64,000 nt of DNA from contig NZ_JAGSOU010000005.1 in the NCBI RefSeq assembly GCF_018139985.1, forward strand, positions 62,001 through 126,000, given 5' to 3'. The DNA comes from Actibacterium sp. MT2.3-13A. Its GTDB lineage: Bacteria; Pseudomonadota; Alphaproteobacteria; Rhodobacterales; Rhodobacteraceae. The notes below the pieces were generated by a model. It ran no database searches, had not been told where the DNA came from, and saw only the letters and a program-made list of their open reading frames with translations. Made by a program: the position numbers and the translations under genes. Positions 10,031 to 18,926 of the stretch are shown one piece after another; positions within the stretch are counted from its first letter, which is position 1, and each line of letters starts with the position of its first letter.

Positions 10031-10093
10031 CCCTTCTTCTTGGCAGAAATACTCCGGGGGAGTCGCGCAAAGCGCGACGGGGGCAGCGCCCCC
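10031..10093 (+). repeat. Intergenic repeat, copy A, with two hairpins
   Basis: Begins at the hisA stop with the core CCTTCTTCTTGG ... AAATACTCC, then GGGGG. A hairpin GTCGCG/CGCGAC (10062-10078) and a second GGGGGC/GCCCCC (10079-10093) follow. There is no T-tract, so it is not a classical terminator. The same core occurs at four other places in the window. Confidence 0.75.
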
Positions 10094-10142
10094 GCCCCTT
10101 CGCCCCTTGCCCGACCGGCCCGATTGGATGTAACACTCGCCC

Positions 10143-10904
10143 ATGCTGAAAATCCGCATCATCCCCTGCCTCGACGTGGCCGACGGCCGCGTGGTCAAGG
10201 GCGTCAACTTCGTCGATCTGGTCGATGCCGGCGACCCGGTGGAGGCGGCCAAGGCCTATGACGCCGCCGGCGCCGACGAGCTGTGCTTCCTCGATATCCA
10301 CGCCACCCATGAAAACCGCGGCACCATGTTCGACCTGGTGCGCCGCACCGCCGAGCAGTGCTTCATGCCGCTGACCGTGGGCGGCGGCGTGCGAACGGTC
10401 GAGGATGTGCGCAACCTGCTGCTCGCGGGCGCCGACAAGGTCAGCTTCAACTCCGCGGCGGTGGCCAATCCCGATATCGTGCGCGAGGCGGCCGAACATT
10501 TCGGCAGCCAGTGCATCGTGGTCGCCATCGACGCCAAGACCGTGTCCCCCGGCAAGTGGGAGATCTTCACCCACGGCGGGCGGCGCCCCACCGGCATCGA
10601 CGCGGTGGAATTCGCCCGGACCGTGGCGGAAAAGGGCGCGGGCGAGATCCTTCTCACCTCGATGGACCGCGACGGCACCCGCGCGGGCTTCAACCTGGAA
10701 CTGACCCGGGCGATTTCCGATGCGGTGGACATCCCCGTCATCGCCTCCGGCGGCGTCGGCACTCTCGACCACCTGGTCGAGGGCGTGACCAAGGGCGGCG
10801 CCAGCGCGGTGCTGGCGGCCTCGATCTTCCATTTCGGCGAATTCACCGTGCAGCAGGCCAAGGAGCACATGGCCGCCGCCGGCATCCCGGTGCGGCTGAC
10901 ATGA
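10143..10904 (+). CDS. hisF: Imidazole glycerol phosphate synthase, cyclase subunit
   Basis: Beta/alpha barrel of 253 residues that joins ammonia from HisH to PRFAR, giving imidazole glycerol phosphate and AICAR. Catalytic aspartates are in IPCLDV and TSMDRDG; phosphate loops are VGGGVRT and IASGGVGT. Its TGA overlaps the ATG of hisE by 4 nt (ATGA), a typical translationally coupled pair. Confidence 0.97.
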   Translation: MLKIRIIPCLDVADGRVVKGVNFVDLVDAGDPVEAAKAYDAAGADELCFLDIHATHENRGTMFDLVRRTAEQCFMPLTVGGGVRTVEDVRNLLLAGADKVSFNSAAVANPDIVREAAEHFGSQCIVVAIDAKTVSPGKWEIFTHGGRRPTGIDAVEFARTVAEKGAGEILLTSMDRDGTRAGFNLELTRAISDAVDIPVIASGGVGTLDHLVEGVTKGGASAVLAASIFHFGEFTVQQAKEHMAAAGIPVRLT

Positions 10905-11215
10905 GCGCGCTGGAGCGGCTCGCCGCCACGATCGCGGCCCGCAGGGGCGCGGACCCGGACAGTTCCTGGACGGCGAAACTGCTGGCCAAGGGCCCCGAGA
11001 AATGCGCCGAGAAATTCGGCGAGGAAGCGGTCGAGGCGATCATCGAGGCGGTGAAGAACGACCGCGCCAAACTGACGGCCGAGGCCGCCGACGTGCTCTA
11101 TCACCTGCTGGTGATGCTCGCCGCCCGCGACGTGACGCTGGCCGATGTCCTGGCCGAACTGGAACGCCGCGAGGGCACATCGGGCCTCGCGGAAAAGGCC
11201 GCGCGCAACGGCTGA
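10901..11215 (+). CDS. hisE: Phosphoribosyl-ATP pyrophosphatase
   Basis: Second step of histidine synthesis: hydrolyses PR-ATP to PR-AMP. It is a 104-residue all-alpha MazG-like protein with the metal-binding [10 protein letters not shown] and [10 protein letters not shown] motifs. It is monofunctional, with no HisI domain attached, so hisI must lie elsewhere. It overlaps hisF by 4 nt and is followed by the second copy of the intergenic repeat. Confidence 0.96.
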   Translation: MSALERLAATIAARRGADPDSSWTAKLLAKGPEKCAEKFGEEAVEAIIEAVKNDRAKLTAEAADVLYHLLVMLAARDVTLADVLAELERREGTSGLAEKAARNG

Positions 11216-11266
11216 CCCCTTCTTCTTGGCGAAAATACTCCGGGGGTCTGGGGGCAGCGCCCCCAG
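11216..11266 (+). repeat. Intergenic repeat, copy B
   Basis: Starts one base after the hisE stop: CCTTCTTCTTGGCGAAAATA, then CTCCGGGGG. It ends in the perfect hairpin CTGGGGGC/GCCCCCAG (11248-11266). Same subtype as copy A. Confidence 0.75.
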
Positions 11267-11273
11267 CCTCGCC

Positions 11274-11750
11274 TCACAACTTCGACGAGATCACGCCGGT
11301 CGCGAACCCACCCATCCTCAGTTCCCCGAACAGGCGCTGGTATTCGATCTTGGGGCAGCGGTCCATGATCACGTCCAGCCCGGCGGCCCGCGCCGCCTCG
11401 GCCGCCTCCTCGTTGTGCACGCCGATCTGCATCCACACCGTGCGCAGGCCCGGCAGGCAGGCCAGCGCCTCCTCGACGATCGGCTGCACATGCTCGGAGC
11501 GGCGGAAGATATCCACCATGTCCACCGGCACATCCTTCGGAATCGACGCGAGATCGGCGAAGATCTCCTCGCCCAGCACGGTCTTGCCCGCGTGGCCGGG
11601 GTTGACCGGGATCACCCGCATTCCCTTCAACTGGAGATAACGCGCCACATAATAGCTCGGGCGCACCGGGTTCGGCGACATGCCGACCACCGCCACCACC
11701 TTGGTGCGGTTCAGAATCTGTCGCAGGAATTCGTCGGAATAGCTGTTCAT
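11274..11750 (-). CDS. CoA-binding domain protein (YccU-like)
   Basis: Single Rossmann-type CoA-binding domain of 158 residues, resembling the N-terminal domain of succinyl-CoA synthetase alpha. Visible features are [16 protein letters not shown], the [10 protein letters not shown] segment and the late MDRCPKIEY block typical of the YccU family. No catalytic domain is attached. Exact role unknown. It lies downstream of a minus-strand terminator, so it is expressed separately from rlmB. Confidence 0.85.
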   Translation of the reverse strand: MNSYSDEFLRQILNRTKVVAVVGMSPNPVRPSYYVARYLQLKGMRVIPVNPGHAGKTVLGEEIFADLASIPKDVPVDMVDIFRRSEHVQPIVEEALACLPGLRTVWMQIGVHNEEAAEAARAAGLDVIMDRCPKIEYQRLFGELRMGGFATGVISSKL

Positions 11751-11765
11751 GCCTGCACCCTACGC

Positions 11766-11798
11766 AAAAAGAAGCGCCCGAGCCAAGAGGCCGGGCGC
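11766..11798 (-). terminator. Rho-independent terminator of the rlmB/zinc-ribbon transcript
   Basis: Inverted repeat GCGCCCG (11774-11780) / CGGGCGC (11792-11798) followed, reading the minus strand, by TTCTTTTT. It separates the zinc-ribbon gene from the CoA-binding gene. The 140 bp between it and the zinc-ribbon stop hold no gene that I recognise. Confidence 0.65.
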
Positions 11799-11939
11799 CA
11801 GTCACGGAACGAGGGACAGTGTAGTGAAACGCGAGAGTTCCGTATTCGCGCTTCATGATGGATAAATAGGAACCGCAGCGCGGTTTACCAGAGCATGTAA
11901 TATATCTGTGAACGAAGGATGAACGGCGCTGCGGGCAGC

Positions 11940-12215
11940 TCAGTCGAACACGTCCTCGACGAAATCGGCCACCTCGCCCAGCAGCCAGCGCGCGCGGGAC
12001 GTGCGCCTTTTCGGCTTGCCGGGTTTGCGCGGCTTCCGGGGCTTTTCCGCCGATTCCGCACTGGGCGCAGAGGGTTCGGACCCCAGCCGTTTCAGCGCAT
12101 CGAGCGGCGCGCCGCAGGAGGCGCAGGTCAACTCGTGCCGCCCCTCATGGCCCAGCACCAGCGCGGCGCGTGTGCCGCAATAGCTGCAGGTGGCGATCTT
12201 GGGGCTGTGCGGCAT
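11940..12215 (-). CDS. Small zinc-ribbon protein
   Basis: Protein of 91 residues with a two-knuckle zinc ribbon at the N-terminus: CSYCG (about residues 9-13) and CASCG about 20 residues on. A lysine/proline/arginine-rich linker follows, then an acidic amphipathic tail ending VADFVEDVFD. No enzyme domain. It starts 8 bases after the rlmB stop, so the two are co-transcribed. A role in RNA or ribosome biology would fit the neighbour but is not shown. Confidence 0.7.
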   Translation of the reverse strand: MPHSPKIATCSYCGTRAALVLGHEGRHELTCASCGAPLDALKRLGSEPSAPSAESAEKPRKPRKPGKPKRRTSRARWLLGEVADFVEDVFD

Positions 12216-12222
12216 GGGCTGA

Positions 12223-13008
12223 CTACTCCGTCGGGTCCTTCCCGGCAGCATATAGGGCGACCGCCGCCGCGTTGGAGACATTGAGCGACCCGAAGTCGCG
12301 GGCGAAGGGGATTTTCACCAGCTTGTCGCACAGATCGCGGGTGCGCTCACGCAGCCCCGGTCCCTCGGCGCCGAGCACGAGCGCCAGCGGCAGCGCGCGC
12401 GCCTCCTCCAGCGCCGCCTCCAGCGTGACCTCCGCCGCGCCGTCGAGGCCGAGCAGGACATAGCCCATCTTGCGCAGCTCGGTCATCGCGTCGCCCAGGT
12501 TCTTGACCCGCAGGTAGGGCTGGCGTTCCAGCGCGCCCGAGGCGGTCTTGGCCAGCGCCCCGGTCTCGGGCGCCGCGTGGCGCTGCGGCGCGATCACCGC
12601 GCGGGCGCCGAACACCTCGGCCGAGCGCAGAATCGCCCCCACGTTATGCGGGTCGGTCACCCGGTCGAGCAGCAGCAGCCGCGGCGCGCCCTGTCCCGGC
12701 TCGCACAGATCGTGGAGGCTGCCCCAGTTCAGCGGCCTGACCTCCAGCGCCGCGCCCTGGTGCACCGAACCGGCCTCGATGGGCGCGGCGAATTTGCGCG
12801 GGTCGCTGATCTCGGGCGTCATGCCGGAGGCCGCGATCGCCTCGGCCAGCTTGTCGGCGGCGTTCTTGGTGACCACGAGCCGCAACCTTTCGCGCGCCGG
12901 ATTCACCAGCGCGTCGCGCACCGCGTGCAGGCCGAACAGCCACACGGTTTCGGCCGCCGAAGCCCGCTTCGCACGCTCTTTTTCGATCACCCAATCCGGC
13001 TTTTTCAT
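12223..13008 (-). CDS. rlmB: 23S rRNA (guanosine-2'-O-)-methyltransferase, RlmB family
   Basis: SPOUT-family rRNA 2'-O-methyltransferase of 261 residues. An N-terminal substrate-binding domain begins WLFGLHAVRDAL. The C-terminal knotted domain carries the family motifs LLLDRVTDPHNVGAILRSAE, LVLGAEGPGLR and SLNVSNAAAVALY, which form the SAM site. RlmB methylates G2251 of the ribosomal P-loop in Escherichia coli; other TrmH-like targets cannot be excluded. The zinc-ribbon gene follows directly. Confidence 0.9.
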   Translation of the reverse strand: MKKPDWVIEKERAKRASAAETVWLFGLHAVRDALVNPARERLRLVVTKNAADKLAEAIAASGMTPEISDPRKFAAPIEAGSVHQGAALEVRPLNWGSLHDLCEPGQGAPRLLLLDRVTDPHNVGAILRSAEVFGARAVIAPQRHAAPETGALAKTASGALERQPYLRVKNLGDAMTELRKMGYVLLGLDGAAEVTLEAALEEARALPLALVLGAEGPGLRERTRDLCDKLVKIPFARDFGSLNVSNAAAVALYAAGKDPTE

Positions 13009-13080
13009 CGCGCCCGCGCCCTCTTTTTGTCGAGCGCGGACCATGCGTCACGCAAGGAGCCGGCGCAAGGGATTTTCCTG

Positions 13081-13109
13081 TTGACGACCCCGGTGGGGGG
13101 CGGTATCCA
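13081..13109 (+). promoter_or_regulatory. Promoter of the tRNA-Tyr gene
   Basis: A -35 TTGACG (13081-13086) and -10 TATCCA (13104-13109) are spaced by 17 bp, with initiation expected a few bases before the tRNA. An inverted repeat GTGGGG (13093-13098) / CCCCAC (13113-13118) spans the -10. Confidence 0.65.
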
Positions 13110-13121
13110 GCGCCCCACGTC

Positions 13122-13205
13122 GGGCGACGTGCTGCAAGGTGCGGCAGCGGACTGTAACTCCGCCGGGGAGACCCATGCCTGGTTCGATTCCAGGGTCGCC
13201 CACCA
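13122..13205 (+). tRNA. tRNA-Tyr (anticodon GTA)
   Basis: Cloverleaf of 84 nt with encoded CCA. The acceptor stem is GGGCGAC/GTCGCCC, discriminator A, then CCA. D-arm GCTGC/GCGGC; anticodon arm GCGGA-CTGTAAC-TCCGC with GTA at 13154-13156; T-arm CCTGG-TTCGATT-CCAGG. The 14-nt variable region contains a GGG/CCC mini-stem, the class II feature expected of bacterial tRNA-Tyr. Confidence 0.95.
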
Positions 13206-13438
13206 TCTCCCCCCGCATTTTTCGACCGGAAAAACCGCCGCGGAAACCGATTCCGCCGCCCGCATGGCATGGCAGACACGGCCCGGGGGCGATTTCTGCT
13301 TTCTTTTTATCGACCATCAAACCCTTTCCGCAATTTGGAAAAAAAATATTACCAATTCCCGGAATCCCGCCCTATGATGCATCCATGCTCGCCTTTCCCC
13401 GTTCGGGCGGCGAGCCATGGAGACCTAGGGAGGAATAC

Positions 13439-14539
13439 ATGACCAAACATCCGACTAACCGTCGTGGTGCGCTGCGCGCGTTGGCAGGTGCCAGCGCAGC
13501 CGCGCTGGCGGCGCCTCATATCGCCTCGGCCGCGGCCAACGGCACGACCTGGAAGATCCAGACCAGCTGGCCCGGCGGCGCCGGCCTGCAGATCTTCAAG
13601 GACTGGTGTGCGACCATCGCCGAGAAGACCGGTGGCGAGCTGGCCTTCCAGCCCTTCGGCGCGAACGACGTGGTGGGCGACTTCCAGCTGTATGACGCGG
13701 TGAAGAATGGTGTGCTGGACGCGGTGAACCCGTTCACCATCTATGCCCAGGGCATCATCCCGGCCGCGACCTTCCTGACCTCGTACCCGCTGGGCCTGCG
13801 CAACCCGCACGAATGGGACGTGTTCTACTACGGCCTGGGCGGCCTGGAGATCGCGCGCGAGCTCTACGCCAAGCAGGGCCTGCACTTCGTCGGCCCGATC
13901 CACCACGGCCCGAACATCATCCACTCCAAGGTTCCGATCCGCTCGATCGACGACTTCCGCGGCCGCAAGATGCGGATGCCCGGCGGCATGGTCGCCGAGG
14001 TGTTCGGCGAAATCGGCGCCGAAACCACCGTTCTGCCCGGCTCGGAAATCTTCCCGGCGCTGGAGAAGGGCACCATCGACGTGGCCGACTATGTGGGTCC
14101 GGCGGTCAACTACTCGCTCGGCTTCAGCCAGGTGACCAAGTACATCTCCATGGGCCCTCCGGGCTTCATGTCGCTGTACCAGCCGGTCGACCTCATGGAC
14201 CTGACCGTTGGCCAGGCCGCTTGGGATGCGCTGAGCCCGGCGATGCAGCAGTTCGTCGAGATGGAGACGCATGTCTACTCCGACATGCACCACGCCGCGA
14301 TCCAGAAGGCAGACCAGGAAGCCTGGGCCAAGTTCGAGGCCGACGGCACCGAGGTCACCCGCCTCAGCCAGGACGACGTGGAACTGATGACCGAGGTCGC
14401 CGTGCCGATCTGGTTCAAATACGCCAACCGCGACAAGGATGCCGCGCGCGTGTTCAAGATTCAGCTGGACTACATGATGTCCGGCTCTCTGGGCTACGTG
14501 TCGCCGGAGCTGGTCGAAGGGCACACCCTCGACCTGTGA
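13439..14539 (+). CDS. TRAP transporter substrate-binding protein (DctP/TakP-like)
   Basis: Periplasmic solute receptor of 366 residues for the tripartite transporter encoded next to it. The N-terminus has a twin-arginine signal (NRRGALRALAG, then an Ala-rich core ending ASAA), suggesting Tat export. The body matches the mannitol/chloroaromatic branch of DctP proteins, which includes 2-oxoacid-binding TakP, for example in RGRKMRMPGGMVAEV and the GTIDVADYVGP segment. The ATG follows GGGAGG. The 233-bp gap upstream, after tRNA-Tyr, holds no gene but has an AT-rich stretch around 13330-13360. Ligand not predictable; a 2-oxo or other organic acid is the best guess. Confidence 0.93.
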   Translation: MTKHPTNRRGALRALAGASAAALAAPHIASAAANGTTWKIQTSWPGGAGLQIFKDWCATIAEKTGGELAFQPFGANDVVGDFQLYDAVKNGVLDAVNPFTIYAQGIIPAATFLTSYPLGLRNPHEWDVFYYGLGGLEIARELYAKQGLHFVGPIHHGPNIIHSKVPIRSIDDFRGRKMRMPGGMVAEVFGEIGAETTVLPGSEIFPALEKGTIDVADYVGPAVNYSLGFSQVTKYISMGPPGFMSLYQPVDLMDLTVGQAAWDALSPAMQQFVEMETHVYSDMHHAAIQKADQEAWAKFEADGTEVTRLSQDDVELMTEVAVPIWFKYANRDKDAARVFKIQLDYMMSGSLGYVSPELVEGHTLDL

Positions 14540-14569
14540 TATCCTGCCGCGGTCGGGGATGACCGCACC

Positions 14570-14597
14570 GCCGCCCGGCGCTTTGGCGCCGGGCGGC
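14570..14597 (+). terminator. Intra-operon hairpin between dctP and dctQ genes
   Basis: Perfect 12-bp stem GCCGCCCGGCGC/GCGCCGGGCGGC with a TTTG loop, followed by TCCTTTCTT. The weak T-tract suggests partial termination or 3'-end protection, which would give more binding protein than permease. Confidence 0.7.
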
Positions 14598-14632
14598 TCC
14601 TTTCTTACTCTAGTACAACACAGGACAGTGAT

Positions 14633-15946
14633 ATGCCTGGTCTCAGCTTCACGCTGCCGCACTGGCTTTACTGGGTTGGCCTCATCGCGTTTCCGCTCAT
14701 CGCGATGTCGCTGGCCCGACGGCCCAAGCCGCAGCAACAGGGGTACTCGACCGCCCTTGGCTACATGATCCTCGTCACCGGCGGGATCATCGGATTGCAC
14801 CGCTTCTACCTCAAGAGCCTTCTGGGGCTGGTTTTCCTCCCCGTCTTCATCTTCATCCTGGTTGCCAACGGCCAGCAGCACGACGCACGCTCGATCGAGT
14901 CCGACCTGACCAATGCCCTGCGCATGGCGGAGCGCACCATCGAACGCGAAGAGCCGCGGATCGAAGAGGCCCGCGCCGCCCTTCCCAAGCTCGAGGCCGC
15001 CGTGGCCGAGGTCGAGGAAGGCTCCTTCGCGCAGCGCAGCGCCGAAAAGCGCGTGACCCGCGCCAAGGACACCATCGCCAAGGGTGAAGCGAGCCTGATC
15101 GAGGCCCGCGCGAAGGTCGAGGAAGTCAAACCGCTGGCAGACAAGGCGACCGAAACCCGCGCCTTCTGGCACAGCGCCGCCGGCTACGCCCTCTACGCCC
15201 TCATCGCGCTGATGCTGATCGACGCGGTGCTGCTGCCCGGCATGGTCAAGCGCGCCAACGCCTCGCTGCCCGCGGTCGAGCCGAAATCCGAAGCCGAACT
15301 GGCGCTGGAAGCGGCCGAGGCCGAGGAAGGTCCGAAGCATGACAGCGAGTATGCCCAGAACTGGATCGACCGTCTGTCGCTGTTCTGCGGCGAATACGTC
15401 AGCTACTGGGCGGTGATCGCGGTCTTCGTGTATTACTTCGAGGTTATCTCGCGCTATGTGTTCAACAGCCCGACCAACTGGGCGCACGAGGCGATGTACC
15501 TGATGTTCGGCATGCAATACCTGATCGCCGGCGCCTACGCGATGCTCACCGAAAGCCATGTGCGGGTGGACATCTTCTATGCGCCGCTGCCGCAGAAGCG
15601 GAAGGCCTGGGTCGATCTTCTGACCTCGATCTTCTTCTTCATCTTCGCGGGCACGCTGCTGGTGACCTCCTATGTCTTCGCGGTGGACGCGATTGCCGTT
15701 CCGACGGGCAATGCCATCGTGTCCGACTGGGCGCGCGGCGACGCGTCGTTCGGCGAGATGCTGGGTGGCCTGAACCTCGGCCTGTGGACCGATCCCGCGA
15801 TCCGCTGGGGCGAAATCAGCTTCAACGAGTGGGAAGTGCCGCTGTGGCCGATGAAATGGGTCATGGTGATGGGGGGCCTTCTGCTGGTTCTCCAAGGTAT
15901 CTCCAAGCTCAGCAAAGACATTCGCGAAATCGCGCGGGGGAACTGA
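14633..15946 (+). CDS. TRAP transporter small permease (DctQ) with N-terminal TM2/coiled-coil extension
   Basis: At 437 residues this is more than twice the usual DctQ length of about 160-200. Order: a first membrane helix (about 10-27), a TM2-type segment with GGIIGLHRFYLKS (about 52-64) and a further helix, then a charged coiled coil (about 85-170). Another helix (about 182-205) and an acidic linker follow. The classical four-helix DctQ domain runs from about residue 243 to the end (WIDRLSLF ... ESHVRVDIFY). DctQ joins DctM in the inner-membrane importer complex. It starts 94 nt after dctP and ends 3 nt before dctM. Confidence 0.88.
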   Translation: MPGLSFTLPHWLYWVGLIAFPLIAMSLARRPKPQQQGYSTALGYMILVTGGIIGLHRFYLKSLLGLVFLPVFIFILVANGQQHDARSIESDLTNALRMAERTIEREEPRIEEARAALPKLEAAVAEVEEGSFAQRSAEKRVTRAKDTIAKGEASLIEARAKVEEVKPLADKATETRAFWHSAAGYALYALIALMLIDAVLLPGMVKRANASLPAVEPKSEAELALEAAEAEEGPKHDSEYAQNWIDRLSLFCGEYVSYWAVIAVFVYYFEVISRYVFNSPTNWAHEAMYLMFGMQYLIAGAYAMLTESHVRVDIFYAPLPQKRKAWVDLLTSIFFFIFAGTLLVTSYVFAVDAIAVPTGNAIVSDWARGDASFGEMLGGLNLGLWTDPAIRWGEISFNEWEVPLWPMKWVMVMGGLLLVLQGISKLSKDIREIARGN

Positions 15947-15949
15947 CGG

Positions 15950-17305
15950 ATGGGTATTGATATCGGTATCGAGCTTCTAACGCTCATCATGTTCGGCAGC
16001 CTTCTGGCGCTGCTGATGGCAGGTCTGCCGCTGGCCTTCGTGACAGGTGGCCTGGCCTGCGTGTTCCTGTTCATCCTGGGCGACGCCCAGGCCCTGAACA
16101 TCGTGCCCAGCCGGATCTTCCCGCTGATGACGAACTATCAGCTCTCGGCCATCCCGCTATTCATCTTCATGGCGGCGATGCTCGAGAGGGCGGGGATCAT
16201 CAACGACATGTTCGATGTGATCTACAAGGTCCTCGGCGGCGTCAAAGGCGGCCTGGCCGCGGCCACGATCATCGCCTCGACGGTGCTGGCCGCAATGGTC
16301 GGCGTCATCGGCGCGGCGGTGGTGACCATGGGCATCATCGCCCTGCCCGCCATGCTGAAGCGCGGCTACGACCCGAAGATCGCGATGGGTTCGATCATGG
16401 CTGGCGGCACGCTGGGCATCCTGATCCCGCCGTCGATCCTGGCGATCATCTACGCGGTGGTGGCCGAGCAGTCGGTGGGCGAGCTGTTCATCGGCGCGGT
16501 CATCCCGGGCCTGATGCTGTCGGGTCTCTACATCCTGTATGTGACGGTCCGCAGCTACATCAACCCGGACCTCGGCCCCCCGATCCCGGTCGAAGAGCGT
16601 ATCTCGACCCGCGAAAAGGTGGCCCTGGTCAGCAAGATGTCTGCTCCGATCGCGCTGATCGTGGTCGTGCTGGGCGTGATCTTCACCGGCGTCGCAACCC
16701 CGGTGGAAGCGGCTGGCATCGGCACCTTCGGCGCCTTCATCGTGGCCGCCATCCACCGCAAGCTGGACTGGCCCACGATCCGCGAGGCCTGCACCACCAC
16801 GCTGAAAGCCTCGGCCATGGTCATCTGGATCATGTTCGGCGCCACGATCTTCGTCGGGCTCTACGTCCTCGAAGGTGGTCAGCAGTTCGTGCAGGAAGCG
16901 CTGGCCGCAACCGGCCTGGGCCCCTGGGGGATCCTGCTGCTGATGCAGGTGCTGCTGGTGATCCTGGGCATGTTCCTGGACTGGGTCGGCATCCTGCTGC
17001 TCTGCGTGCCGATCTTCGTGCCGATCATCAAGGCGCTGGGCGCGCAGGCCTTCGGCCTGGAAACCCCGGACGACCTGGTGCTGTGGTTCGGCGTGCTCTA
17101 CCTGGTGAACATGCAGATGAGCTTCCTGTCGCCGCCCTTCGGCTACGCGCTGTTCTACCTGCGCGGCGTGGCCCCGGCCGAGATTCCGATGTCGGACATC
17201 TTCAAGTCGGCCCTGCCCTTCCTGGCGCTGCAGATTCTGGGACTGGTGCTCTGCATGCTGATCCCCGAGATCATCACCTGGCTGCCGAGTATCGTCTACG
17301 GCTAA
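15950..17305 (+). CDS. TRAP transporter large permease (DctM)
   Basis: Twelve-helix inner-membrane transport subunit of 451 residues, a member of the ion-transporter superfamily that couples solute uptake to a sodium or proton gradient. Recognisable blocks are PLFIFMAAMLERAG, GAAVVTMGIIALP and GTLGILIPPSI, the last being the conserved ligand/ion site region. It begins 3 nt after the small-permease stop and ends at a strong terminator. Codon usage and context match the two upstream genes of the operon. Confidence 0.95.
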   Translation: MGIDIGIELLTLIMFGSLLALLMAGLPLAFVTGGLACVFLFILGDAQALNIVPSRIFPLMTNYQLSAIPLFIFMAAMLERAGIINDMFDVIYKVLGGVKGGLAAATIIASTVLAAMVGVIGAAVVTMGIIALPAMLKRGYDPKIAMGSIMAGGTLGILIPPSILAIIYAVVAEQSVGELFIGAVIPGLMLSGLYILYVTVRSYINPDLGPPIPVEERISTREKVALVSKMSAPIALIVVVLGVIFTGVATPVEAAGIGTFGAFIVAAIHRKLDWPTIREACTTTLKASAMVIWIMFGATIFVGLYVLEGGQQFVQEALAATGLGPWGILLLMQVLLVILGMFLDWVGILLLCVPIFVPIIKALGAQAFGLETPDDLVLWFGVLYLVNMQMSFLSPPFGYALFYLRGVAPAEIPMSDIFKSALPFLALQILGLVLCMLIPEIITWLPSIVYG

Positions 17306-17326
17306 GCCGCCTGGGATGAGGACAGG

Positions 17327-17363
17327 AAGGGGCGCGCGGGACACCGCGCGCCCCTTTCCTTTT
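17327..17363 (+). terminator. Rho-independent terminator of the TRAP operon
   Basis: A 13-bp perfect stem (17327-17339 with 17344-17356), loop GACA, followed by TTTCCTTTT. It lies 21 bases after the dctM stop. Confidence 0.9.
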
Positions 17364-17396
17364 GGGCCGGGCAGGACAGCCCGGCCCAACCCCGCC

Positions 17397-17813
17397 TCAG
17401 TCGATCAGCGCGCCGGAGCGGTCGAATTTCGCGGTTTCCTGCACGCCGTCGGCATAGGTGATCCGCACCGTGACGAAACGGATGTGGTTCAGCGGGAACG
17501 CCACATAGACCTGAGCGCCGCTGTCGGGCTTGATCGCGTAGGGCGTGGCCTCGTCGCGGTAGCAGGGCTCGGGCACAAAGCTCAGGATCGGCTGGTCGCT
17601 GTTCACCCCGTAGCGGATATCGCTCAGCGCACAGCGGTAGCTGGCGAGATGGGTGAAATAGAGCAGGTCCTGCCCGTCGAATTCGCGCACCGCGATCCAG
17701 TTGGCTCGGGTCATCCCGAGGATCGGGCGGGCCTCGGCGGCATCGGTGAACATGTCGGCCGAGGCCGGGGCGGCAAGCCCCAGCGCCAGCGCCGCAGCCA
17801 TGATAAATCGCAT
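17397..17813 (-). CDS. Small secreted protein, unknown function
   Basis: Protein of 138 residues with a clear signal peptide (MRFIMAAALALGLAAPASA), so periplasmic. The mature part has two cysteines (YRCAL, EPCYRD) that could form a disulfide, and a beta-rich C-terminus. I do not recognise a named domain. It is convergent with the TRAP operon and divergent from the glycosyltransferase-like gene. Confidence 0.75.
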   Translation of the reverse strand: MRFIMAAALALGLAAPASADMFTDAAEARPILGMTRANWIAVREFDGQDLLYFTHLASYRCALSDIRYGVNSDQPILSFVPEPCYRDEATPYAIKPDSGAQVYVAFPLNHIRFVTVRITYADGVQETAKFDRSGALID

Positions 17814-17861
17814 CTCCAGAATCCTTTCCGCTGGTGGCGGGGCGCATGCGCGCCCCGGCCG

Positions 17862-17889
17862 TTGTGCCGGGGGCGATCCCGCCTATACT
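17862..17889 (+). promoter_or_regulatory. Candidate promoter for the glycosyltransferase-like gene
   Basis: TTGTGC (17862-17867), 16-bp spacer, TATACT (17884-17889), ending 32 bases before the ATG at 17922. Confidence 0.45.
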
Positions 17890-17921
17890 CGGCCCGGAAA
17901 ACAACTCGGGCAGGATCGAGT

Positions 17922-18926
17922 ATGGCCGCCAACGCCGCGCAGGGCAAAGACTTCAACATCGTGATCGTCGGGCAGAACGGCCGGCTGCAATACGAGGCGC
18001 TGCTGTTCGCGGCCTCGCTGCGGCACTCCGACCCCGGCTTCCGGGGCCGCCTGTTCGTGGCCGAGCCGCAACCCGGCCCCCGCTGGAGCCGCGACCCGCG
18101 CATCGGCAATTCCGAACTGCGCGCGGCGCTGGAACGGCTTGGGGCGGAGATCGTCCCCTTCGAGAGCGTGCATTTCGGCGAAGCCTACCCCTATGGCAAC
18201 AAGATCGAGGCACTCTCCGCCCTGCCCGCGGGCGCGCCTTTCGTATTCTTCGACACGGACACGCTGGTCACCGGGCCGCTGTCGCAGGTGGCCTTCGATT
18301 TCGACCGCCCCGCCGCCTCGATGCGGCGCGAGGGGACATGGCCCGAGCCGCCGCTCTACGGTCCCGGCTACGGGGGGATCTGGAAATCGCTCTATGACCG
18401 TTTCGGGCTGGATTTCGACAGTTCCCTCGACCTGTCCGAGCCCGACGAAACCTGGCGCCGCTATCTCTATTTCAACGCGGGCTGGTTCTTTTTCCGCTGC
18501 CCGCGGGAATTCGGCGCGCGGTTTCTCGACTATGCGCTGTCGGTCCGCGACGACCCGCCCGACGCGTTGGCCAGCCAGTCGCTCGACCCCTGGCTCGACC
18601 AGGTGGTGCTGCCGCTGGTGATCCATTCCTTCGCCGGTGGGCGGCCGGGACCGGAGCTGGACGGCCTCGACGGCGCGATCACCTGCCACTGGCGCGCATT
18701 GCCGCTGCTTTATGCCCGCGAAAGCGACCGCGTGGTCGAGGTGCTGGAAACCGTCGCCGCGCCCAACAAGATCAAGAAGCTGCTGAAGCTCTACGATCCG
18801 TTCCGGCGCATGGTGTTCCAGGGCCGCGGCCACAAGCTGCGCGCGCTTTTCGACCGCGCCGACCTGCCGCCGCTGGAGAAGATGATCCGCAACCGGATCA
18901 AACAGGAAGGGTTCTGGATGCGCTAG
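17922..18926 (+). CDS. Putative GT-A fold glycosyltransferase
   Basis: Soluble protein of 334 residues. It opens with a beta strand (FNIVIVGQNGRLQYEALLF) and has a DxD-type motif in FFDTDTLVTGPL at about residue 108, the nucleotide-sugar and metal site of GT-A enzymes. FNAGWFFFRCP at about 185 resembles the conserved region after it in GT8-like proteins. No signal peptide or membrane segment. Acceptor and sugar are unknown. Its TAG overlaps the TAG of the opposite-strand VOC gene in a single CTAG. Confidence 0.6.
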   Translation: MAANAAQGKDFNIVIVGQNGRLQYEALLFAASLRHSDPGFRGRLFVAEPQPGPRWSRDPRIGNSELRAALERLGAEIVPFESVHFGEAYPYGNKIEALSALPAGAPFVFFDTDTLVTGPLSQVAFDFDRPAASMRREGTWPEPPLYGPGYGGIWKSLYDRFGLDFDSSLDLSEPDETWRRYLYFNAGWFFFRCPREFGARFLDYALSVRDDPPDALASQSLDPWLDQVVLPLVIHSFAGGRPGPELDGLDGAITCHWRALPLLYARESDRVVEVLETVAAPNKIKKLLKLYDPFRRMVFQGRGHKLRALFDRADLPPLEKMIRNRIKQEGFWMR

